Origin: UBA1723 sp045642085
GTDB taxonomy: Bacteria > Bacteroidota > Bacteroidia > Bacteroidales > Paludibacteraceae
Assembly (NCBI GenBank): GCA_045642085.1
Contig: JAZUIF010000115.1
Location: 15,133-79,132, forward strand
Reading direction: 5' to 3'
Length of the DNA: 64,000 nt
Each line of letters begins with the position of its first letter. The first letter of the stretch is position 1. This document shows, in pieces, positions 23,278-33,800 of this stretch. Made by a program: the position numbers and the translations under genes. The notes under the pieces were generated by a model, which worked only from the letters and a program-made list of their open reading frames with translations, searched no databases and had not been told where the DNA came from.

Positions 23278-23311
23278 GATGTATTCGACAATATAACATG
23301 TCGAATACATC
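23278..23311 (-). terminator. Intrinsic terminator of the acyltransferase gene
   Basis: GATGTATTCGACA and TGTCGAATACATC form a perfect 13-bp stem with an 8-base loop; the minus strand continues with TTTTATAA. It lies 8 bases after the acyltransferase stop. Confidence 0.85.
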
Positions 23312-23318
23312 CTTGTTT

Positions 23319-24371
23319 TTACTCTCTACCGAATAATAGTAAAGCAATATACTTGTTTGATTTTAGTATTCTATGAGCAATTAGAGATAGACATGTCATA
23401 ATGGCTGCGAGTATAGTGAACGCAATAAGTTCAAATGTCAGCGCAGTAACTGCCATACTACTGTTCCCAGATAGCACGTTTTCTACAATATATTCTTTTA
23501 ATCCTGGAATACGGAATCCAAAGTAGAAATGTAGTATATATATTTCTATAGTTCTTCTTCCTAATAATGTCAACCACTTCATGACGCGACCATTCTCATC
23601 CGACTTGCTGAATATATTCCATACTACAGTGGTTAACAAGAATCCAACAAAGTAATTGAGAATCTTATTGTCAAATAGATTTGCATTGTAGGCATAACAC
23701 CACACACAGAAGATCAAGATAAATACCGCAGCAATTTTTTCTGAAACGAAACGTACATACTGTATTTTTTTGTTTAGATATCCTAGCAAGAAAAAGATAA
23801 AGAATTCTAGTTTGAACTCAAAAATATTATATTTTGCTAAAAGCATTCCAATTCCGGCTGCCGCTACATAGTATACGACTGAAAACTTTATTCCTATGCT
23901 ATTAAACTTAAACTTTAGATATCTGAGTGGGAAGCAAAGCATAAAGAAACAGAATAGTGTAGTCAAGAACCAATATGTGTATCCTTTCCACATTGCTAAT
24001 AAAGAGGAACAGATAATATACGGTATGATTAATTGTCTAACTTTTTTCCATATTTGCAGTGATGTTTCTTTTAGGGTTAGAGGGGAATCCGATAAGAAGA
24101 ATCCAGAAATAAAAAAGAACAAAGGTAGTCGGAAATACATCAATGCATTATACCAAATACAAGCTATTGGAGCTTTAAGCTCTGGATTGACTGGATATAT
24201 TCCATTAAACATAAATGAATGACCGAGAACAACCAGGAAGATTGCTAATCCTCTTATGGCGTCAATAAAAGGAAGTCTTTTTTTCGTTTTTGTGGCAGGT
24301 GGCACATTATTTTCTTCCAACATTTCTTTCTTTTCTTCCATAACATCGGATGGAATGTTTTTTTCTTGCAT
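23319..24371 (-). CDS. Acyltransferase family 3 (OafA-like) membrane protein
   Basis: 350 aa. After a charged N-terminus, FIDAIRGLAIFLVVLGHSF carries the conserved Arg and His of acyltransferase-3 enzymes, followed by about ten membrane segments. These enzymes O-acetylate or O-acylate cell-surface polysaccharides. Target unknown. Confidence 0.86.
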   Translation of the reverse strand: MQEKNIPSDVMEEKKEMLEENNVPPATKTKKRLPFIDAIRGLAIFLVVLGHSFMFNGIYPVNPELKAPIACIWYNALMYFRLPLFFFISGFFLSDSPLTLKETSLQIWKKVRQLIIPYIICSSLLAMWKGYTYWFLTTLFCFFMLCFPLRYLKFKFNSIGIKFSVVYYVAAAGIGMLLAKYNIFEFKLEFFIFFLLGYLNKKIQYVRFVSEKIAAVFILIFCVWCYAYNANLFDNKILNYFVGFLLTTVVWNIFSKSDENGRVMKWLTLLGRRTIEIYILHFYFGFRIPGLKEYIVENVLSGNSSMAVTALTFELIAFTILAAIMTCLSLIAHRILKSNKYIALLLFGRE

Positions 24372-24396
24372 AACAATTATTATTTTTTAGATAGAT

Positions 24397-25788
24397 TTAT
24401 TTACCGATGCAAAAATGTGCAAATATATTTCCGAGAACCTCGTCGGTTGTGATTTCTCCACCTGTGATCGACGCAAGAGCATCAAGGATATCGTGGATGT
24501 CACGACTGATGAGGTCGCCTGAAAGGTTGGTGTTGAGACCATCTTTCACACGGTTGATTCCGCTAAGTGCGTCGCAAAGGGCTGCGTAGTGACGGGCACT
24601 TGTGACGATGATGTCGTTTTCTTCGCCGGCTATGCTCTCTGCGAATTTTGCCAACGCTGATTCGATTTCCTCTTTGCCGACTCCGTTCTTGGCTGAGACG
24701 GATAGAGTAGTGGCATCGAAATTATATTTATTGTTGAGTAGTCTTTCTAGTTTTTCCTGTTCGCAAATATCTGATTTATTGAACAGTAGGAGTACAAGTT
24801 TATCTTGTAGCTGCTGGGAGTTGATGAAGTTGACTATCTCATTCTCCTCACGTGATGCGTCGACGATAAAGATCACAATATCAGCCTGCTCCATCATCTT
24901 ATACGAACGCTGGATTCCAAGGTTCTCGATGGCATCGTCGGTGTTGCGGATACCGGCTGTGTCGATCAGACGGAGTGTGTAGCCGTCGACTTGCAACGTG
25001 TCTTCGATAGTGTCGCGAGTTGTGCCGTGTATATCGCTGACGATTGCTCGCTCCTCACCAAGAAGTAGATTCAACAGTGTGGATTTTCCTACATTCGTCT
25101 CTCCTACGATTGCTACAGGTATACCGTTCTTGATGGCGTTGCCTGCTTTGAATGAGTTTGCTAACTTGCTGACTCTCTGCTCAATAGCGTCGATTAACTC
25201 ACGTAGCTTGGCTCTGTCGGCAAACTCTACATCTTCTTCGCTGAAGTCCAATTCAAGTTCGATAAGCGACACAAATTCTAGCAGCGACATTCTGAGTTGC
25301 ATCAACTCGTTGGAGAATCCGCCCTTCATCTGCTTCACAGCGATGTTGTGGGCTTTGGCTGAAGTCGACGCGATAAGATCTGCCACAGCCTCTGCCTGGG
25401 AAAGATCCATTTTGCCGTTGAGGTAGGCACGTTGAGTAAACTCACCATGTCCTGCCATCTTACAACCTTTGCGAAGTAGTAACTCAATGATTCTCTTTTG
25501 GATATAGATAGATCCGTGGCAAGAAATCTCGATTGTGTCCTCGCCAGTGTAGGATTTGCCTTCCTTGAAAATTGCACAAACCACATCGTCGATTGTCTCG
25601 TCTCCGTCGGCAATCACTCCGTATTTCAATACGTGAGTGGGGCAATCTTTCAATTTTTTCGATTTGCTGAAAGAGAATACCCCGTCGACGATACTGATTG
25701 CATCCGGACCAGATACTCTGATCACTGCAATTCCACCGACTCCGGCTGCTGTGCTTATGGCGCAAATCGTGCTGTCTCTATCTATCAT
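24397..25788 (-). CDS. mnmE: tRNA uridine-5-carboxymethylaminomethyl modification GTPase MnmE
   Basis: 463 aa, full length. N-terminal formyl-THF-binding domain (STICAISTAAGVGGIAVIRVSG), helical domain, inserted G domain with P-loop GETNVGKST near residue 228, DTAG near 276, NKSD near 344, and C-terminal CIGK with the catalytic-type Cys. With MnmG it modifies the wobble uridine of several tRNAs. Transcribed ahead of nothing close on the same strand except the acyltransferase 25 bases downstream. Confidence 0.97.
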   Translation of the reverse strand: MIDRDSTICAISTAAGVGGIAVIRVSGPDAISIVDGVFSFSKSKKLKDCPTHVLKYGVIADGDETIDDVVCAIFKEGKSYTGEDTIEISCHGSIYIQKRIIELLLRKGCKMAGHGEFTQRAYLNGKMDLSQAEAVADLIASTSAKAHNIAVKQMKGGFSNELMQLRMSLLEFVSLIELELDFSEEDVEFADRAKLRELIDAIEQRVSKLANSFKAGNAIKNGIPVAIVGETNVGKSTLLNLLLGEERAIVSDIHGTTRDTIEDTLQVDGYTLRLIDTAGIRNTDDAIENLGIQRSYKMMEQADIVIFIVDASREENEIVNFINSQQLQDKLVLLLFNKSDICEQEKLERLLNNKYNFDATTLSVSAKNGVGKEEIESALAKFAESIAGEENDIIVTSARHYAALCDALSGINRVKDGLNTNLSGDLISRDIHDILDALASITGGEITTDEVLGNIFAHFCIGK

Positions 25789-25828
25789 TGTGGTTGATAG
25801 TTAATAGTTAATGGTTGAATATTTGTAG

Positions 25829-25849
25829 GGGCAGGTTTCAAACCTGCCC
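25829..25849. repeat. GGGCAGGTTT palindrome (family 1)
   Basis: Perfect 10-bp arms around a single central C, between fmt and mnmE. Same family as 5218-5289. Confidence 0.85.
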
Positions 25850-25859
25850 GACTATGCAA

Positions 25860-26831
25860 TTAATTTAGTTTATACTCTGTGTCGAAGCGGAATCCACGTA
25901 GGAAATCTTCGATGGAAAGGCGTTTTTTGCCTGGAACCTGAATCTGCAAAAGGTGAAGATAACCGTCTGCAGTCGCAACTTTCAAGAATTTCTTTCCGTC
26001 AGTCACAAGTGTTCCTGGCTCTACGTTATGAGCGCAGATCTCTTTCTTTGTCTCGTAAATCTTCATCTGCATCTCCTCCTTGCCTTCTGCTACAAGATTT
26101 GCCCAAGCGGCAGGGTATGGAGAAAGACCACGCACAAGGTTGTGGATCTTCTCTGTCGGATTATTGAAATCCAAGTGACAAGTCTCCTTGAAAATCTTTG
26201 GCGCTGGTTTCAACTCGGATTCAGAAGCGTAAAGTTCCTCCTGTGGCTTTGGAGCGATAGTTCCAGCGATGATATTCTTCACAGTGTCAAGCACAAGATC
26301 TCCACCCATAATCATAAGTTTATCGTGGATTGTGCCGACGTTATCTTCTTCATTGATAGCGATTTTTTCCTGCTGGATAATTTTACCAGTGTCGATTTCG
26401 TGAGTTAGGAAGAAAGTAGTGATACCAGTTTCTGTCTCACCGTTGATCACAGCCCAGTTGAGTGGGGCAGCACCACGGTACTGAGGTAGTAGGGAACCGT
26501 GAAGGTTGAATGTGCCAAGACGAGGCATAGCCCAGACCACCTCAGGAAGCATACGGAATGCAACTACGATGAAAAGGTCAGCGTTGAGAGAACGAAGTTC
26601 ATTCACAAACTCCTCAGCTTTTAATTTCTCTGGCTGCATCACATGTAGATTATTGTCGACAGCATACTGCTTCACTGGAGAGAATTGTAGTTTGTGTCCA
26701 CGACCGGCTGGTTTGTCGGGCATAGTGACAACTCCCACAACATTATATTTATCTTCCACCAGACGCTTCAACGGTTCGACCGCGAAGTCGGGTGTACCCA
26801 TATATACGATTTTAAGATCTTCCTTGTTCAT
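25860..26831 (-). CDS. fmt: Methionyl-tRNA formyltransferase
   Basis: 323 aa from MNKEDLKIVYMGTP (26831). The longer frame adds 18 residues read from the upstream palindromic repeat and is rejected. Domains: N-terminal Rossmann formyltransferase with LHGSLLPQYRGAAPLNWA and the HEIDTGKI strand, then the C-terminal OB-fold. Formylates initiator Met-tRNA from 10-formyl-THF. Confidence 0.96.
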   Translation of the reverse strand: MNKEDLKIVYMGTPDFAVEPLKRLVEDKYNVVGVVTMPDKPAGRGHKLQFSPVKQYAVDNNLHVMQPEKLKAEEFVNELRSLNADLFIVVAFRMLPEVVWAMPRLGTFNLHGSLLPQYRGAAPLNWAVINGETETGITTFFLTHEIDTGKIIQQEKIAINEEDNVGTIHDKLMIMGGDLVLDTVKNIIAGTIAPKPQEELYASESELKPAPKIFKETCHLDFNNPTEKIHNLVRGLSPYPAAWANLVAEGKEEMQMKIYETKKEICAHNVEPGTLVTDGKKFLKVATADGYLHLLQIQVPGKKRLSIEDFLRGFRFDTEYKLN

Positions 26832-26854
26832 AAATTGCTTATGTAGATTCTGGC

Positions 26855-26921
26855 GGGCGGGTTTGAAACCCGCCCCTACGTTCAAATCAATGGTTCGTAG
26901 GGGCAGGTTTCAAACCTGCCC
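26855..26921. repeat. Pair of GGGC-GGTTT palindromes (family 1)
   Basis: GGGCGGGTTT-g-AAACCCGCCC (26855-26875) and GGGCAGGTTT-c-AAACCTGCCC (26901-26921). The G/C variation in the arms is compensated on the other arm, so pairing is conserved. Between nadK and fmt. Confidence 0.85.
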
Positions 26922-26934
26922 GTATATGTTTCAT

Positions 26935-27813
26935 TTAATATTTTCTTTGGTCCGATCCCCAATTCAATTTCTCTCTAATAGTAGTATAGAAAGAGTGGTT
27001 ATGAAGACGGATAGTCTTCATGAAGAAATCTGCTTTTCTTACTTTCAGGCGGATATCTTCGGGGAAAACCTCACTTCTGCCGTCGAGAGAGATCAAGAAC
27101 TGACCGTTGCGACTCTCTACGCATAGCTCCATTTCGCAGTCGTCAGTCACTACAAGAGGGCGGATGCTGAGACTATGTGGAGCTACAGGAGTGATGATGA
27201 AAGTGGATGCGTTAGGCACCACGATTGGTCCACCGACGCTCATTGCGTAGGCAGTGGAACCAGTAGCAGTGGCGATGATGAGACCGTCGGCCTGGTATTT
27301 AGTGACGAACTCACCATTGATATAAGTATTGATTGCGATCATAGAAGAGGTGTCCTGCTTCAAGATTGCGATCTCATTGATTGCGTAGTTGAATTTTGAA
27401 AACTTCTTTCCGTCGGTATGCAGTTTGAGCAACGGACGATCCTCCACCTTATAGTTGCCAGACGCGATAGCCTCAACAGCCTTGGTGATCTCCTTCTCTC
27501 CATCGACGTCGGCCAAGAAACCAAGTCGACCTGCATTGATACCAAGCAAAGGAATCTCACGACGAGCAATTTTAGCGACGGAGCGGATGAATGTACCGTC
27601 ACCGCCAACGCTGAATGCAACGTCGGCATCTATCTCATTGTTCTCAGTGAAAGTGGTGATTCCTTGAGTGTTGACACCATTTCTGTCGAGAAATTCCAAG
27701 AAATAAGGTTCGCAAGTGATAGCCACATTACGTTTGTTCAACTCATAGATGAGTTTAGCAGAGTAGATAGCAACCTCCTCGCGGTTTACGTTTCCAAAAA
27801 TAGCTACTTTCAT
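26935..27813 (-). CDS. nadK: NAD kinase
   Basis: 292 aa. GGDGTFIRS (the GGDGT motif of NAD/diacylglycerol kinases) near residue 73, TATGSTAYAMSVGGP near 180, and the ISLDGR end. Phosphorylates NAD to NADP. Full length. Confidence 0.96.
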   Translation of the reverse strand: MKVAIFGNVNREEVAIYSAKLIYELNKRNVAITCEPYFLEFLDRNGVNTQGITTFTENNEIDADVAFSVGGDGTFIRSVAKIARREIPLLGINAGRLGFLADVDGEKEITKAVEAIASGNYKVEDRPLLKLHTDGKKFSKFNYAINEIAILKQDTSSMIAINTYINGEFVTKYQADGLIIATATGSTAYAMSVGGPIVVPNASTFIITPVAPHSLSIRPLVVTDDCEMELCVESRNGQFLISLDGRSEVFPEDIRLKVRKADFFMKTIRLHNHSFYTTIREKLNWGSDQRKY

Positions 27814-27874
27814 ATTTCTGTGACGTTGACATTATCCTTAACCTTGACGTTAAGGTGATGAAAAAGATAAAATT

Positions 27875-27908
27875 AAAAAAGGACACTCACCAAAAATGGT
27901 AAATGTCC
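27875..27908 (-). terminator. Intrinsic terminator after rpmE2
   Basis: On the minus strand GGACATTTACC and GGTGAGTGTCC pair with a 6-base loop and are followed by TTTTTT. It lies 29 bases after the L31 stop. Confidence 0.85.
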
Positions 27909-27936
27909 CCTATGCTGTATAAAGACAAGTCCTTTA

Positions 27937-28188
27937 TTACTTCTTACGGTTACCGTACTTGCTAAGGAACTTATCAACACGTCCAGCTGTGTCAACCATC
28001 TTCTTAACACCTGTGTAGAATGGGTGAGAAGAGCTAGAGATTTCAAGCTTGATCAATGGTAGAGTCTCACCTTCGATCTCGATAGTGTCCTTTGTAGCAG
28101 CTGTAGAGCGAGAAATAAACATATCGCCATTAGACATGTCCTTGAATACTACAGGACGGTATGACTCTGGATGAATATCTTTCTTCAT
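27937..28188 (-). CDS. rpmE2: 50S ribosomal protein L31 type B
   Basis: 83 aa. MKKDIHPESYRPVVFKDMS opening and SSSHPFYTGVKKMVDTAGRV middle are those of L31 type B; it lacks the zinc CxxC pair of the type A form. Standing alone with its own terminator. Confidence 0.96.
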   Translation of the reverse strand: MKKDIHPESYRPVVFKDMSNGDMFISRSTAATKDTIEIEGETLPLIKLEISSSSHPFYTGVKKMVDTAGRVDKFLSKYGNRKK

Positions 28189-28348
28189 TTTATTTGAATT
28201 TTAATTTTTTTACTATTTCACTTAACTTTGGTAACTTATGTGCAATGCGGGTGCAAAATTAAGAATTGTTTTCATTTTATAAAAATGTTTGGTGCTTTTT
28301 TTGCTATAATAATGTCGATTGTTGATAAAAACGAGACCTTAAATGATA

Positions 28349-28380
28349 AAGAGCAAAGAAATTTGTGTCTCTTTGCTCTT
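28349..28380 (-). terminator. Intrinsic terminator of the PDDEXK_2 gene
   Basis: AAGAGCAAAGA (28349-28359) and TCTTTGCTCTT (28370-28380) pair perfectly over 11 bp, followed on the minus strand by TATCATTT. It lies 12 bases past the stop at 28392. Confidence 0.8.
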
Positions 28381-28391
28381 ATGCTTACTCT

Positions 28392-29222
28392 TTACTTAAT
28401 CATAGCTTTGATCTTGTCTTCTGGTAGATTCAAATGTTTAGAGATTTCTGAGATTGGCATTCCACCATTAATGAATTGTTTGATGGTTGAGATCACACCT
28501 TCTTCAAAGCCAACTTCTCTCATGTCCATTTCATCCTCCAAACGTTTCATGCTGGCTTCGTAGTAGTCAATCTCTTCGTCTGTAAGAGCCGCAATGTTAG
28601 CTTTTTGGAGCAATTTAAGTAATCCCTCGTCTGCTCGCTCATATACTGATGGGTGAATTCTGTCCATACTGCCTAAGTTTTTGAGAAAATCAATCCAAAT
28701 GTCTTTGGTTGTCATGTTGTTGACATCCAACGTAAACAGGGGCAAAGATATAAAATATTTTCGATGTCTGTCCCAAAATTCTCCACCTGTGTCCAAATCA
28801 CATTCTGCTGTACGTGTGATTACTTTGTCTATGCCATTTAACCCTTCTCCCATAATGAAGATTCCGATGATCTTAGATATGTCTTGCTTCATGTTCTTCC
28901 ATACATGTCCTCGATCAATCTTTTTACGCAAAAGGTTGTATATGTAAAAGTTCGCACGTGTTTTGAAATATTTTTGATAGGAATTCTGCATTTCTATCAG
29001 AATCGTGTCTCCCTTGTCGGTAGTGCATAATAAATCAAAGATTACTCCTCGTTCGTCTGCTGACCTGCGTGGTTCCTCTGTGTTTTCAAACTGTACACTT
29101 GTGATTGTTCCCTCATCCTCGCCTAAAATGGCATTTAGAAAGGATTTCATAACGATTGGGTCCGACATGCAGTACTTGAACCCGAAATCACATCTTAAAT
29201 CGATGTATTTTTCTACTTTCAT
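28392..29222 (-). CDS. Rpn/PDDEXK_2-family nuclease (transposase-like)
   Basis: 276 aa. N-terminal RCDFGFKYCM and FLNAIL, then the nuclease core DLLCTTDKGDTILIEMQN (Asp...Glu-x-Gln, the PD-(D/E)XK pattern) near residue 63-80 and QKYFKTRANFYIYNLL. The C-terminal 90 residues are helical, ending in a SEISKHLNLPEDKI helix-turn-helix-like stretch. These proteins are abundant in Bacteroidota and relate to recombination-promoting nucleases. A 5'-deleted relative lies at 47975-48334. Confidence 0.88.
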   Translation of the reverse strand: MKVEKYIDLRCDFGFKYCMSDPIVMKSFLNAILGEDEGTITSVQFENTEEPRRSADERGVIFDLLCTTDKGDTILIEMQNSYQKYFKTRANFYIYNLLRKKIDRGHVWKNMKQDISKIIGIFIMGEGLNGIDKVITRTAECDLDTGGEFWDRHRKYFISLPLFTLDVNNMTTKDIWIDFLKNLGSMDRIHPSVYERADEGLLKLLQKANIAALTDEEIDYYEASMKRLEDEMDMREVGFEEGVISTIKQFINGGMPISEISKHLNLPEDKIKAMIK

Positions 29223-29354
29223 TTTTTTGTTACTAAATAAAATTTGTACTTGTTTGTATAATCCAAAGCGACTAACAAAACATTATGAATACAAATATAT
29301 GGATGATTTTGTATTTTACAAAACAATCTCTCCTTTAGATATGCCAATTTTTTC

Positions 29355-29362
29355 TATTTTTG
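29355..29362 (+). promoter_or_regulatory. -7 box of the cyclophilin gene
   Basis: TATTTTTG, a full TAnnTTTG match, 78 bases before the ATG. Confidence 0.5.
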
Positions 29363-29439
29363 TAGCAGATAAGACGACATATAAAATTATATCGTCTTTG
29401 TCATTTTGTCGTTTTACAATTTAATGTCTTGAAAATCTA

Positions 29440-30252
29440 ATGAAAAAGAAACTAATATTATTCATCGCCACTTTTATGGCTAGCATTATGGGAATGGAAG
29501 CAAAAGAAAAAGAGAACTTGGTAAAGATTGAGTGTGAGTATGGTACAATGGTAGTTCGTCTTTACGACGATACACCTCAGCACCGCGACAATTTCTTGAA
29601 ACTTGTGAAGGAGGGATTCTACAACGATTTGTTGTTCCACCGTGTGATCAAGGATTTTATGGTGCAGGGTGGTGACCCAGATTCAAAGGGTGCTCCTGCC
29701 GGTAAGCAGCTTGGTGCTGGTGATGTGGGCTACACAGTGCCTGCTGAGTTCGTTTTCCCTACTCATTACCATAAGAAGGGTGCTCTTGCTGCCGCACGTC
29801 AGGGTGATCAGGTCAATCCTGAGAAGAGATCTTCAGGTTGCCAGTTCTACATCGTTCAGGGTAAGAAATACAACGAGAATGAGTTGAATCAGATGGAGCG
29901 TTCTCTTGGTCAGAAGGCAATGCAGGCAAGATTCGATCAGTTGGTTCAGGAGAACAAAGATTCAATCAAGTCTATGCGTCTAAATCGTGATCAGGCTGGT
30001 CTACAGGCTCTTCAGGATCAGTTGATCAAGACTGTCAACGATGAGTTCAAGGACAAGCAGAGCGTGAAGATGCCTGAGCAGATGCGTAAGGATTACATGG
30101 AGATCGGTGGTACTCCATTCCTTGACAACGAGTACACTGTGTTCGGTGAGGTTGTTGAAGGTCTAGATGTAATCGACAAGATCGCAGCTGTTGAAACTAA
30201 TCCTGGTGATCGTCCAAAGAACGACATCAAGATGAAGGTTAAGATGAAGTAA
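29440..30252 (+). CDS. Cyclophilin-type peptidyl-prolyl cis-trans isomerase
   Basis: 270 aa. Signal peptide ends near MGMEA. Cyclophilin core with FHRVIKDFMVQGGD (catalytic Arg) near residue 68, and EYTVFGEVVEGLDVIDKIA at the end. An ~90-residue glutamine-rich helical insertion (residues ~140-215) interrupts the usual domain. Periplasmic folding catalyst. Confidence 0.93.
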   Translation: MKKKLILFIATFMASIMGMEAKEKENLVKIECEYGTMVVRLYDDTPQHRDNFLKLVKEGFYNDLLFHRVIKDFMVQGGDPDSKGAPAGKQLGAGDVGYTVPAEFVFPTHYHKKGALAAARQGDQVNPEKRSSGCQFYIVQGKKYNENELNQMERSLGQKAMQARFDQLVQENKDSIKSMRLNRDQAGLQALQDQLIKTVNDEFKDKQSVKMPEQMRKDYMEIGGTPFLDNEYTVFGEVVEGLDVIDKIAAVETNPGDRPKNDIKMKVKMK

Positions 30253-30271
30253 AATAAAATTCAAAATATAA

Positions 30272-30302
30272 AATGCGGAATGCTAAATTAGCGTTCCGCA
30301 TT
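30272..30302. terminator. Bidirectional terminator between cyclophilin and kinase genes
   Basis: AATGCGGAA-T-GC and GC-G-TTCCGCATT pair over 11 of 12 positions, followed by seven T on the plus strand; on the minus strand a T-rich run follows too. Confidence 0.85.
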
Positions 30303-30305
30303 TTT

Positions 30306-30785
30306 TTAAGCATTTACCTCAAAGTCTCCGTCCTTCATTCTGGCGAAAAAGAGATAGTCGAAAGGTTCTTTTTCCGTTGGCATCATTAGTTCTTTTGCAC
30401 GAGCCTCAACGCCTTTGTCTGGGATTCTTGCGTCGCCTTCCCTTTGTGCGTTTCTTTTAATACAATCCTTCAGAACACTTTCCATAAAAATACCTACGAC
30501 CATATAGCCGTTCTTGTCGGCTAATTGAAAATATTTTTCTCTTTCATTTGGATTGACATTTGTATTGTCGACGACAATATTCTCTTCTGAGACAAACAAC
30601 GCATGGAGCATCGCATCTTCTCTTTCACGGGTGCGAAGATTGTCGAGATTGATTCGTGAGAAATCTTGAAGATGACGGGCGACAAAAGTGCTTTTCCCCG
30701 ACGCTGGAATGCCCATCATGATTATTAGGATAGGACAGCCGTCCGCCTCTTGCTTGATATATTCTGTGAATTCTTTTGGAGTCAT
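30306..30785 (-). CDS. P-loop ATPase/kinase, Pnkp-like
   Basis: 159 aa. Walker A GIPASGKST near residue 26, LDNLR lid and NIVVDNTNVNPNERE Walker-B-like region, as in polynucleotide-kinase-like AAA_33 proteins. Could phosphorylate nucleic-acid 5' ends or a small molecule; substrate not determinable. Stands alone. Confidence 0.8.
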   Translation of the reverse strand: MTPKEFTEYIKQEADGCPILIIMMGIPASGKSTFVARHLQDFSRINLDNLRTREREDAMLHALFVSEENIVVDNTNVNPNEREKYFQLADKNGYMVVGIFMESVLKDCIKRNAQREGDARIPDKGVEARAKELMMPTEKEPFDYLFFARMKDGDFEVNA

Positions 30786-30872
30786 TATCGTATTTTACTT
30801 ACGCAAATATATAAAAAAGCGGTGACGAAGGATTCGCCACCGCAATCAAATTAATTGGATATATGAGAGAAA

Positions 30873-33800
30873 TTACTGTTTTACAATTTTTACTGTCACT
30901 CCGTTCATTCGCAACATATATACACCAGTTGGATAGTTTTCTCCAAATTGAGTGCCGATTTCAGCTTCTCCTGACTCAACAACCTGACCAAGCATGTTAG
31001 TCACTACAAAATAACCTTCTGTGTTAAGAGTCCATGTTGAGTTTGTTGGATTAGGATAGATGGCAATCTCTTGGATCGACTCTATCTGGCCTACATCATC
31101 AAGATTCTCTAATGAACAGATTAGGCTTCCGTTTGCAGCATTTGGAGAGTGTATAATTTTGCCGTATAGAGTTTCGTCCAAACACTCTGAGAAGATTACC
31201 ATTGCAGTGTCTCCATCGCTAGCTCTACCGAATGAGTAGTTGTGACCATGGATCTCATATGTCATCTCATCCACTAGTGTGTCGCCTGTAGTCAATGGAA
31301 GAATCAACTGTAGTTTCTGTCCAAAATCAGCATTCAACTTGAAATCCAAGTGAAGTGGACTAGCTGTCTTTCCTTTGTCTGCCCAAAGCACCTTATGACT
31401 CTTTGCTGGAATGATAGTAGATGGATTACCGTAAGGTATTGTTGTCTTTGATCCTGCAGTTACATTTCTTACAACCATTCCTGCCAAATCAACGTCGTAT
31501 GCCTCACTGTTGTAAATCTCAATCCAGTCTGGTGTCATACCGAACTCATCCACAGTACAACCGTTGGATGCACAAACCTCGTTGATGAACAATCTTGGTA
31601 CTGAGTACTCTTCGTCTTTTGTCAATAGTACCTGGATATCAGTGCCGTCTACACTTGCACTGTCGATTGTCATTGTAGCAGATGGATCTTCTGTCAATGT
31701 TCCGTTGACTGTCCATGAAGCGATCTTGTATCCTCTAGGAACTCTGACGTCTACTTTTACTCGCTCTCCAACAAATAAATTCTGGTTGAAAACCTGATTC
31801 TTGAATTCGTTCTTGTTTACCCAGAACACATATTCTGGCTCTTCATCACCATCAAATTCAATTCTGACGGAAACTTCAGCAAATTTGTTTTCCAATCCAA
31901 GTAGCGCAGCCAACTGCTTCTTGACGTTGTTAGGTCGACGGATGGCAAAATCACGCATGCTCTCAACTCCAGCGTCATATTTACTCTGGTCGCCAACCCA
32001 TCCGAAGTCCGGACAAGCCATTGTTGCGCAGATGTCTTTCTGAGTAAGGTCATACAATGAATCAACTAATGTGTTAACTCGATTCTTGTTGAAGTTTTGC
32101 TCCATTGCAGACAAAAATCTGTCAGAGAACTTGTGCTTGAAGTCATCATTTTTGATCAATCCGCTAAACAACATATTGTAAACATCGTCTTTGCTAGCTG
32201 ATTCCATCCATGTAATCATATTTTTTGAAACACTAGTGTGCTGAGACAAACCGAAGTCTGTGTCGTAAACCATCCAACGCCACTTTCCTCCGTTTTTCTT
32301 TCTCCATACTTTGATGTTGTTGATCACCCAGTCTGTGTTTCCAATGAACTGCTCAAGCACCATATAGTCGACATACTCGTCCATATCCATCATCTTGCAG
32401 ATGTTGTTGAAGAAATCTGGATCCTGATTGTGGTCTCTTGCATACTCCTGCATAGCATAGTAATCTTCGTTAGAACCATACTGCGCAACGAAACCGTCTC
32501 CGTTGACAACCTTCAAGAAGTCAATCTCGTCTTCCTCGATTCCATAATTCTGGTATAAGTAAGTCTCATCCATTCTCTCACGCAATCCCATCATACCATG
32601 AAATTTACCATTCAAGAAATATGCTACTGGCGTATATGCCTGCAAGTCAATGTTCATTCCCTTGCCTAGACTCTGCATGAATCCGTCTCTCCAACGTGGG
32701 AAAAGGTAACCGAATCCGTTTCCTCCGTTTCTCAATGTGAGAGCCTTATATTTAGTGTAGTCTCTGTCGGCAAAGAACTTATTGTATTGGAATTTGTTGT
32801 CTCCTGTACGTTTGTTTGTCTTGATCTTGAAACTCTTTACTCCGTGAGAACGAGAGCAACCACCTTGTAATGCAACTTCTACCTCCTGGCTGTTGACTGA
32901 TTTTCCGTCGACGATGTACTCGAAGTTGGCTGGACGGTACCATTCCTGGTGATAGTTTGCTTTTTTGATCTTGTCTGACGAACAGATTGTGCGAGCTCCG
33001 TTTGTTCCTACTACACAGCTACCCAATGAATCGCTGTACAAATCGATGCTGTCTGCAACGATTGACACAACAGGAAGAGTTGTCGCTCCACAATCTTCGT
33101 AATATTCTCCTAAATACAAATATGATGCTGTAGCAACTTCACTATAAAGAGCTCCTTCTTTGAATGCTTTTGCACGAATGAATGTGTTGTCGGAGATTTT
33201 GATTGGTGCAGTGTATTCAATACCAGTTTCCAATGTAGGAATGCTGCCGTCTAAAGTGTAAAGGATTTTAGCTCCTTCTGTCTTACATGTCAATTCTACT
33301 GTGGCTGTGTTTCCTTCTTCGATTAGACCTGGAGTTGTTCCTCCAAACTCTGGTTTTGCCACTCTTCCTTCGATCTTGTATGCAGGACCATTCTTAGCTC
33401 CTGGAGTTGGCTCCATGAAACCTTCTTTCGAATATGAAAGGTGAGTATACTGTGATGGATATGAAATAGAGATTGTGTCTCCGTTGTTGTTGGCGAAGAT
33501 CAACTCTCCTTCATCTGCTGTCAACTTCTTAGGCACACTTCCTACATATAGAGGATGTACTTTCTTGGCCGCATCGCTCGAAGTCTCTTCTTTTCCAAAG
33601 AACATCACGCTGTAGCCTGTAGGCAAAAGGTGACCCTTGCCAAGTTCTATTTTCCAATTAGACTTGCCTTCTTTGACATTTCTAACAGTCCAACTGTATA
33701 GATTGACTGGATCTCCGTCGTTGTAGAACTCGACGTAACCGTTGTAGTCAAACTTGTCGCTTGTTGCTGTCGCGATATTGCTTGGCATAATCTCAGTGAT

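Noticed and set aside
26832..26885. N-terminal extension NVGAGFKPAR of Fmt
   Set aside because: Encoded by the family 1 palindromic repeat; real Fmt starts at 26831.
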